Source: Patescibacteria group bacterium (GTDB lineage Bacteria > Patescibacteriota > Microgenomatia > Levybacterales > UBA12049). From it: a DNA stretch of 12,131 nt. Both the position numbers and the translations under genes were made by a program. Within the stretch, counting starts at the first letter, position 1; each line of letters begins with the position of its first letter. Positions 5,278 through 10,305 of the stretch are shown here, in pieces. The DNA lies in contig JAUPUR010000096.1 in the NCBI GenBank assembly GCA_030917445.1, forward strand, positions 1 to 12,131, given 5' to 3'. The notes beneath the pieces were generated by a model, which was given only the letters and a program-made list of their open reading frames with translations, was not told the origin of the DNA and searched no databases.

Positions 5278-6807
5278 CTATCCTTGGCTTTTGATAAATT
5301 GTGCAAAAACTCTCTCAAGGCTATGATCAGGATATTTTTCTTTGTCTTTGACAATACCCTCAACCATTTGCATATTTGACTCATCATACGCTTCGCGAGT
5401 AGCAATGGCAAAAGCCATACCAGTAATAAGTCGTGCTTTATCTTGTTTGCCTTTAACTGCCTTTAATTTATCTGCAATAACTTGAAATTCCTTGTCATTG
5501 GTAGCTGCATGTTTGGGAGAAAGCATACGCCGACTTAAAATGGTCATAAATGAATTAAGAACGGCGTCATCAAGATTTTGCAGACCCTCTAATTTTCTGT
5601 ATCCGAGCTCATCTTGCATTCTTTTTTTAAGTGCATCAGGAATACCTTCACCGTTTTCTCCGAGAGCTTTGACACTACCCCAGACCACATCAGGCAAAAC
5701 TGTTTTATTCCCTTTGGCAAGTTCATCTGTATTTATCTCTCCACCAGCGTCTTTTGTCATTTCTGGATGAAAAGCTTGTCTTCTTGCTTCATCTGAAAGT
5801 GAAATCCAGAGAAATTGTGCAGAAATTGTCTGATGATCTTGAAGTCTTTGCTGTGCTTTGGCTCGAACTTCTGCAGGTGTTCCTGGAATATCAACAGGCA
5901 TAAGATTTCGCGTATAAAACTCAAGCGTTTCAAAGTAATTTGTTGATCTTCCGGGAGTATTTATTTTTACTTTTTTTTCATTATCTAGCGTAACAGCGAT
6001 ATCGCGAGGAGGTTCACTTACCCCTACATCAAATCCCAAAACTCTATGGAGCGCTTCCGGTCCACGAAGTTGTAGTCTGTCTGCACCCATGACTGCTCGT
6101 GGCATATCTTCATCGGTAATAAGCTTGGATTTGATTGGCTCTTTCTCTTGAAGCTCTGCATTGGGCCATGTTTGGTGATTAAGAACACTGTGAACGATTT
6201 GGTCTCGTAGTTCTTGGGGAATATCTTTAAAATGTTCAACGATATCTTGAGTCAGGGCAAATGACATTTGTGCATGTGCATTTCCCATTTCTCCCCCGGT
6301 GGGTGTTCCATGTACTCTCTCTTCTGCAAGACGCCCGCTATCGTGCATAAATGAGCCGATAAGTGCTGCGCTACCAAAGTGATCTTGTCCACCATTTTGA
6401 GTGAGGTCAACACGAGCCCTGAGTGCTGCTTTGAGGTCTTCTAGCAAATGTCTTTTGTCATGACCTGGGAGTCCTTCGCGGTGAATACTTCTCCAAAAAT
6501 CAATACAAGTCTTTGCGAGTTTTTCAAGTTCGTGCTTGCCTTCTTTTCCCATATCTGCCTCAATCCATTCATTGATTTTCTCTCTTCTCTCTTTTGTCAT
6601 AACATTTGATTCAACTGCGTATTCTGTTTGAAATTGTGCTGCACGTGATATCGTCCTATCCATGAATTCTTTTGGATCCGTACCCGGTATTCTTGTAACA
6701 CTTGGCCTATCGTCGATGAGATGCGTTAGTCTTTTGAGAGTTTGGTCAAGTGTCTCTTGTTGTTTTGGAGCTTCTTGAACTTCGTGAGGTTTTGGTATTT
6801 CGCTCAT
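5278..6807 (-). CDS. HD-domain protein, putative metal-dependent phosphohydrolase
   Basis: A 509-residue cytoplasmic protein. The central part (about 90-260) carries an HD-superfamily metal site: His116 or His120 in GHDKRHLLED, the doublet His155-Asp156 in SFMHDSGR, further His at 178, 206 and 211 (HAQMSF, IVHSVLNHQTW), and the closing Asp243 in VMGADRLQLRGPEAL. HD enzymes hydrolyse phosphate esters, nucleotides or cyclic dinucleotides; the substrate here is unknown. The first 90 residues are charged and helical. The last 240 residues form an all-helical region with no recognised domain, including AVKGKQDKARLITGMAFAIATREAYDES. The gene is single, and its promoter faces that of the SOS operon across a 111-base divergent region. 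Its start at 6807 is supported by the six-base spacing to a -10-like element. Confidence 0.75.
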   Translation of the reverse strand: MSEIPKPHEVQEAPKQQETLDQTLKRLTHLIDDRPSVTRIPGTDPKEFMDRTISRAAQFQTEYAVESNVMTKERREKINEWIEADMGKEGKHELEKLAKTCIDFWRSIHREGLPGHDKRHLLEDLKAALRARVDLTQNGGQDHFGSAALIGSFMHDSGRLAEERVHGTPTGGEMGNAHAQMSFALTQDIVEHFKDIPQELRDQIVHSVLNHQTWPNAELQEKEPIKSKLITDEDMPRAVMGADRLQLRGPEALHRVLGFDVGVSEPPRDIAVTLDNEKKVKINTPGRSTNYFETLEFYTRNLMPVDIPGTPAEVRAKAQQRLQDHQTISAQFLWISLSDEARRQAFHPEMTKDAGGEINTDELAKGNKTVLPDVVWGSVKALGENGEGIPDALKKRMQDELGYRKLEGLQNLDDAVLNSFMTILSRRMLSPKHAATNDKEFQVIADKLKAVKGKQDKARLITGMAFAIATREAYDESNMQMVEGIVKDKEKYPDHSLERVFAQFIKSQG

Positions 6808-6813
6808 AGATCT

Positions 6814-6822
6814 AGCGTAGCA
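6814..6822 (-). promoter_or_regulatory. Promoter of the HD-domain gene, leaderless layout
   Basis: On the minus strand TGC precedes TACGCT (6819-6814), which ends six bases before the ATG at 6807. The hexamer is a poor match to TATAAT, but the TGn element and a TTTACT -35 with a 17-base spacer support it. Confidence 0.4.
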
Positions 6823-6865
6823 AAGTGATTTTTAAAAGTAAACGGTTCTGATATAGTTTGTCATC

Positions 6866-6892
6866 TTGCACTGTACGTTCGTACAGTATAAA
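6866..6892 (+). promoter_or_regulatory. SOS operon promoter
   Basis: TTGCAC (6866-6871) can serve as -35, with TATAAA at 6887-6892 (15-base spacer) or TAAAGT at 6889-6894 (17-base spacer) as -10. The start would be near 6899-6901, giving an 18-20 base leader before ATG 6919. This is one of the few promoters here that is not leaderless. The first operator fills the spacer. Confidence 0.55.
6870..6887 (+). promoter_or_regulatory. LexA-box-like operator 1
   Basis: An 18-base inverted repeat, perfect apart from the two central bases, with arms ACTGTACG and CGTACAGT. It contains CTGT-N8-ACAG, the enterobacterial LexA-box form. It lies between the -35 and -10 of the lexA-like gene, where bound repressor would block polymerase. 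Confidence 0.85.
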
Positions 6893-6898
6893 GTATGT

Positions 6899-6916
6899 AT
6901 TGTACAAACGTACAGT
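6899..6916 (+). promoter_or_regulatory. LexA-box-like operator 2
   Basis: A second copy with TTGT-N8-ACAG and the same TGTAC-N4-GTACA core (6901-6914). It starts 29 bases after the first copy, overlaps the predicted transcription start, and ends just before the start codon region. The pair implies cooperative autorepression. Confidence 0.78.
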
Positions 6917-6918
6917 AT

Positions 6919-7488
6919 ATGGATCTCACAAAGGCAGTTGTTACGTTCCGTAACTTTTATAGAAAACAGAAAAGACTTCCTTCTTATCAAGAAGTATGTG
7001 ATCTTTTCAATTATTCATCAAAAACAGCGGCAGTTTATCTTGTTAACAAACTTATTGAAACAGATATCTTGGAGAAGGATGAAAAGGGTAAACTCCTTCC
7101 CAAAAAATTATTCCATATCCCCCATTTGGGTATCATTAAGGCAGGATACCCAATGCCCGCTGAAGGGTCCTTGGGGGATAGCATTGATTTTTATGAGTAT
7201 CTTTTAGGAATGCCGGGAGAGATGTTTTCTCTCACAGTTTCTGGTGACTCAATGATTGAAGAAGGTATTCATGATGGAGATATAGTTATTGTTGAGCGGG
7301 ATAGCTCTCCGCGTAACGGAGATATTGTCGCTGCATGTATTGATGGTGAGTGGACAGTGAAATACTTTAAAAATGACAATGGTCATGTTGGTCTCTATCC
7401 TGCAAATCCCTCATACCCAGTCCTTTTCCCTACAGAAAGTCTGATGATAGGAGGAGTGGTTGTGAGCGTTATTAGGAAGTATCGCTAA
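6919..7488 (+). CDS. lexA: LexA-like self-cleaving SOS repressor
   Basis: A 189-residue two-domain repressor. Residues 1-60 form a LexA-type winged helix (DLTKAVVTFRNFYRKQKRLPSYQEVCDLF, then SSKTAAVYLVNKLIETDIL). Residues 67-189 form the S24/UmuD peptidase domain. The self-cleavage site Ala75-Gly76 (IIKAGYP), nucleophile Ser111 (VSGDSM) and general base Lys148 (TVKYFK) are all present, so RecA-stimulated autoproteolysis should work. The presence of a DNA-binding domain distinguishes it from UmuD, although its placement in front of a Y-family polymerase is UmuD-like. ATG 6919 begins the protein at the conserved LT-K segment; ATG 6895 would lie inside or upstream of the transcription start. Two operators in its promoter indicate autoregulation. 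The next gene starts six bases later. Confidence 0.9.
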   Translation: MDLTKAVVTFRNFYRKQKRLPSYQEVCDLFNYSSKTAAVYLVNKLIETDILEKDEKGKLLPKKLFHIPHLGIIKAGYPMPAEGSLGDSIDFYEYLLGMPGEMFSLTVSGDSMIEEGIHDGDIVIVERDSSPRNGDIVAACIDGEWTVKYFKNDNGHVGLYPANPSYPVLFPTESLMIGGVVVSVIRKYR

Positions 7489-7494
7489 GAGTTT

Positions 7495-7755
7495 ATGCAA
7501 GAGCGAATACATGAAGATGTTAGCGTCATCACTGTTTATGATCACACCAAAAGAAGAGTCCTCCCTTGGAGACTTAAATGGCATGGAAGAACTTACACTA
7601 TTACACAGATCGGTTTACACTATACTCTTTCAGAAGGGAGTACTCTTTATCATCTCTTTAGTGTTAGTGATGGGAGTATGTTTTTTCGTCTCAAGTTGAA
7701 TACTCAAACACTTCACTGGCGACTTGAGGAGGTAAGTGATGGAAATGTCCTCTAG
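7495..7755 (+). CDS. DUF6504-like small protein of the SOS polymerase operon
   Basis: An 86-residue soluble protein between the LexA-like repressor and the Y-family polymerase. Its layout (RRVLPWRLKWHGRTYTITQIG, then LYHLFSVSDG, then a strand with FRLKLNTQTLHWRLEEV) fits the pattern of DUF6504. That is a short beta domain rich in Trp and Gly-Arg-x-Tyr that I know from genes beside or fused to ImuB/DinB-type polymerases in actinobacteria. The match is by pattern recognition, not by alignment. The gene begins six bases after lexA, and its last 17 bases overlap the polymerase gene, so it is surely co-transcribed and translationally coupled. A role as accessory or scaffold for the polymerase is inferred from position. 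No catalytic motif is visible. Confidence 0.75.
   Translation: MQERIHEDVSVITVYDHTKRRVLPWRLKWHGRTYTITQIGLHYTLSEGSTLYHLFSVSDGSMFFRLKLNTQTLHWRLEEVSDGNVL
7726..7732 (+). promoter_or_regulatory. Strong Shine-Dalgarno deciding the polymerase start
   Basis: GAGGAGG lies six bases before ATG 7739 and inside the end of the upstream gene. It is too close to the GTG at 7736 (three bases) and rather far from ATG 7745 (twelve), so 7739 is the likely start. It stands out because most genes here have no Shine-Dalgarno. Confidence 0.75.
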
Positions 7756-9001
7756 AACTATTCTTCATATTGATTTTGATTCTTTTTTTGCGAGCGCTGA
7801 GCAACAGTACAATCCTCTTTTGAGGAAAAGACCAATAGGTGTTACCGCAACCAATGGTAGAACATGTGTCATTGCATCAAGTCGGGAAGCCAAAAGGAAA
7901 GGTGTTAAAACAGGTTCTCGTACTCAAGATGCGGTAAGACTCTGCCCTGATATTATTTTTGTGCCTGCAGATTTTGTAAAATACTGGGAAATTAGTAAGA
8001 AATTTATTGCGATTTGTCAGGATTTCTCCCCTCTTGTTGAAGTTTTTTCTATTGATGAGCTTTTTATGGATGTTACAGAAAGTGTGCATCTCTTTGGAAA
8101 TGTGGACGATCTTATTGCGCTTCTTAAAAAGAGAATTGCCGAGGAAATAGGAGAATTCATCACTGTTTCTGTAGGCGTTTCTACAAACAAAATTCTTGCC
8201 AAACTTGCTTCAGGTCTTAAAAAGCCTAATGGCGTATGTGTTATCTCGGGTAAAAACCTCGAGGAGATATATAAAAATGCAGTTTTGCAGGATATTTGTG
8301 GTATTGGACCACGAATTGAGGCACGACTTATCCGTATGGGTATACTGACACTTTTACAACTTCGTAAAACTTCTCTTTCACATCTTGTTGCTGAATTTGG
8401 AAATGTGGAAGGGAATTTTCTCTATAACGTTGGTCAAGGAAAAGACGTCAGGCCGGTTATTGCATTTACGCGTGCTCCTGATGTTAAGTCTGTGGGAAGG
8501 CAGTACTGTCTTCCTCACAATGAACATAATGAACGAGTTGTGATGCAAAATGTTTATGAATTATATGAAGAAGTTGCGCTCAAGCTTCGAAGACTGAATA
8601 AAAAGGCACGCTCATGTGGTTTATCTCTTTATGGATCATATACTCTTTATGGGCATATCACACAACAAGAGTATGTTGATAGTGGGTACGATCTCTTTCA
8701 GATGGGCATGAAAGTTGTTGAGAGAGAATATAGTTCTTTTCCTCCAGGATATGTGAGACGAATTGGGGTTTGGGTAAGCTATTTGGAGGATAAAAGTCAT
8801 CTTTCTCTTCCCCTTTTTCCTGAAGCAAGGCGTAAAGAAAAAATTATTAGTATCAGAGATACTATCAATGACACTTTTGGTAACCATACTATTCGAAATG
8901 GATTTCTTTATAGGGCAGCAAAATTAACAACAGTTCCTAATGGGTTTATGAGTGATCGTGTAGAACGAACAAAATTGGCGCAGTCTTTTGCAAAAAGCTA
9001 A
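7739..9001 (+). CDS. Y-family translesion DNA polymerase (DinB/UmuC type)
   Basis: A 420-residue error-prone polymerase that copies damaged template DNA. The palm carries the metal ligands Asp12 (HIDFDSFF) and Asp106-Glu107 (FSIDELFMD). Phe17 aligns with the steric gate that excludes ribonucleotides, and the fingers hold SREAKRKGVKTGSRTQDA. The thumb has a helix-hairpin-helix (DICGIGPRIEARLIRMG, about 180-200), and a little-finger domain follows (about 245-350). Residues 354-360, HLSLPLF, resemble the QLSLPL beta-clamp-binding hexapeptide with His for Gln. The rest of the C-terminus is a short basic tail. The length and single-chain architecture fit Pol IV, but placement after a LexA/UmuD-like gene is UmuC-like, so no symbol is assigned. 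It is the last gene of the SOS operon, and its stop overlaps that of the convergent membrane gene by three bases. Confidence 0.93.
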   Translation: MEMSSRTILHIDFDSFFASAEQQYNPLLRKRPIGVTATNGRTCVIASSREAKRKGVKTGSRTQDAVRLCPDIIFVPADFVKYWEISKKFIAICQDFSPLVEVFSIDELFMDVTESVHLFGNVDDLIALLKKRIAEEIGEFITVSVGVSTNKILAKLASGLKKPNGVCVISGKNLEEIYKNAVLQDICGIGPRIEARLIRMGILTLLQLRKTSLSHLVAEFGNVEGNFLYNVGQGKDVRPVIAFTRAPDVKSVGRQYCLPHNEHNERVVMQNVYELYEEVALKLRRLNKKARSCGLSLYGSYTLYGHITQQEYVDSGYDLFQMGMKVVEREYSSFPPGYVRRIGVWVSYLEDKSHLSLPLFPEARRKEKIISIRDTINDTFGNHTIRNGFLYRAAKLTTVPNGFMSDRVERTKLAQSFAKS

Positions 9002-9441
9002 AGCCAAAGGGAGAAAAGGTAGACTGTTGAGATGAGTGTGAGTACAGATACGCATTGCCAGAAAAGCTGATTGAGAAACCACACCCCTTGACCCGGAGCA
9101 AGTTTGTTAATCCAAAATTTCTCTGGTTCATTTCCAGGACGAGGATGAAATTGTTGTAAAAACCAGTAAATTGTTTCACCAATACTCCTGATCAACCAGA
9201 AAGTTGAGAGAATGAGGAGAAAGAGAAGTGAATCATTGAGAATGATCGTTCCAAAAGAAATGATAACCCAAAAAGGAGCAAGGACAATATGATCCATCCA
9301 GAGAAATGAACCATAAAGCTCACAAACTTTATATGGCTTCCCTACTCTTCCTTCGTGAGATTTGCATTTTTTCAGAGCAATGAAAAAAGTACTGAGAGCA
9401 GTGAGTCCAAAGAGAAGAATAAAAATAGTATCAATATTCAT
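8998..9441 (-). CDS. Uncharacterised membrane protein with about four helices, 147 residues
   Basis: I do not recognise a family. Hydrophobic segments lie at about 2-22, 53-68, 71-90 and 124-145. Between the first and second is a hydrophilic loop with Lys and two Cys (KKCKSHEGRVGKPYKVCELYG). Between the third and fourth is a loop with a conserved-looking HPRPGNEPEKFWINKLAPG. Many aromatic residues sit at the membrane borders. The start at 9441 is six bases after the stop of the ATP-cone nuclease gene and has no promoter of its own, so the two are one operon. It converges with the polymerase gene and overlaps its stop codon. Coupling to a nuclease suggests a joint function, but this is not shown by the sequence. 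Confidence 0.72.
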   Translation of the reverse strand: MNIDTIFILLFGLTALSTFFIALKKCKSHEGRVGKPYKVCELYGSFLWMDHIVLAPFWVIISFGTIILNDSLLFLLILSTFWLIRSIGETIYWFLQQFHPRPGNEPEKFWINKLAPGQGVWFLNQLFWQCVSVLTLISTVYLFSLWL

Positions 9442-9447
9442 ATCATC

Positions 9448-10287
9448 TTAGTCCTGATGCAAAGAATCTTTAGGTGTATGCGATTTGCAGATAAATTCAA
9501 GTTCGGAGAGAGTATCTTTTTTTTCTTCATGAGTAAGTCCAATGACATCAAGAACCTGAGGTTTGTCTAAAATATCATGACAAATGATAATACCATCTTC
9601 AAGAAGCTTGAGTTTTTGTGCTGCTGAAAGTCTCGTGAGCATTGTGATTGGATGAAGTGTTGATCTTTCGATCATGTCGCGAAGACTATTTCCTTCTGGA
9701 TAATTCCAACTGATAATTTTTAGTCCAGAACAGTATGCAAAGGTATTGGCATCAAGAGTTGTTTTTGTATTTGTAACGATCCATGCTTCATCAAATTTAA
9801 ATCTATCTTTTAGATCTTCAAAACGGGATTTCATATAGAGTGCAACATGAACATCTGATCGTGTTCCAGGGTTGTTATGAAATTTTGCTTCAACAAGAAC
9901 TTTTTGTCCTTCTTTTTCTGCAATGACATCAACTTCATGATTCACGCATCGTCCTTCTAAGACCTGTCTTGTTTGGGTTGAGTAACCTTGTGACTCAAGT
10001 ACTTTTGCTACAAAGTCTTCAAAAGGATATCCAGTTGGTCCTAAAAGCATGATCGCTTGCTTGAGACTGTAGCGAGCTGTTGCATAAGGTTGTTCTGTGC
10101 GGGAAAGTGAATCTATAATAATCTGGTAAATTTCAAAAGTAGGAATATTGTTGTAGAGTTTGCTTTTGACTTCAGAGAGCACATTATCTTGAAGTTCTTT
10201 TGGGATACCAGCACGTTTTATTGAAGAGAGAACTTTGTCTTCACTAAATTGTTCAAATTCTCCATTCGCCTTTTTTACTTGGGTCAT
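9448..10287 (-). CDS. ATP-cone protein with PD-(D/E)XK restriction-endonuclease-like domain
   Basis: A 279-residue fusion. Residues 1-85 form an ATP-cone, the nucleotide-sensing module known from ribonucleotide reductases and NrdR (VKKANGEFEQFSEDKVLSSIKRAG, then the helix ATARYSLKQAIM). Residues 86-200 form a Mrr-like nuclease core: Glu90 in the GYPFEDFVAKVLESQGY helix, Asp120 in NHEVDVIAE, and Glu133-Ala-Lys135 in VLVEAKFHN, a full PD-(D/E)XK site. The C-terminal 80 residues hold LSAAQKLKLLEDGIIICHDIL and a short tail. A DNA nuclease switched by ATP or dATP is the natural reading, but its target is unknown; repair and defence are both possible. A leaderless promoter fits in the 18-base gap after the upstream gene. 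The four-helix membrane protein follows after six bases. Confidence 0.85.
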   Translation of the reverse strand: MTQVKKANGEFEQFSEDKVLSSIKRAGIPKELQDNVLSEVKSKLYNNIPTFEIYQIIIDSLSRTEQPYATARYSLKQAIMLLGPTGYPFEDFVAKVLESQGYSTQTRQVLEGRCVNHEVDVIAEKEGQKVLVEAKFHNNPGTRSDVHVALYMKSRFEDLKDRFKFDEAWIVTNTKTTLDANTFAYCSGLKIISWNYPEGNSLRDMIERSTLHPITMLTRLSAAQKLKLLEDGIIICHDILDKPQVLDVIGLTHEEKKDTLSELEFICKSHTPKDSLHQD

Positions 10288-10293
10288 AGTATC

Positions 10294-10299
10294 ATCATA
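10294..10299 (-). promoter_or_regulatory. -10 element of the ATP-cone nuclease gene, leaderless
   Basis: On the minus strand TATGAT ends six bases before the ATG (A at 10287), packed into the 18-base gap after the DUF2079 gene. There is no TGn extension and no obvious -35. The fixed spacing is the main support. Confidence 0.5.
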
Positions 10300-10305
10300 G
10301 CGAAT

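Noticed and set aside
6895..6918. ATG 6895 as start of the LexA-like protein
   Set aside because: It lies at or upstream of the predicted transcription start, and the added residues would be encoded by operator sequence. The family starts at the LT-K segment reached from ATG 6919.
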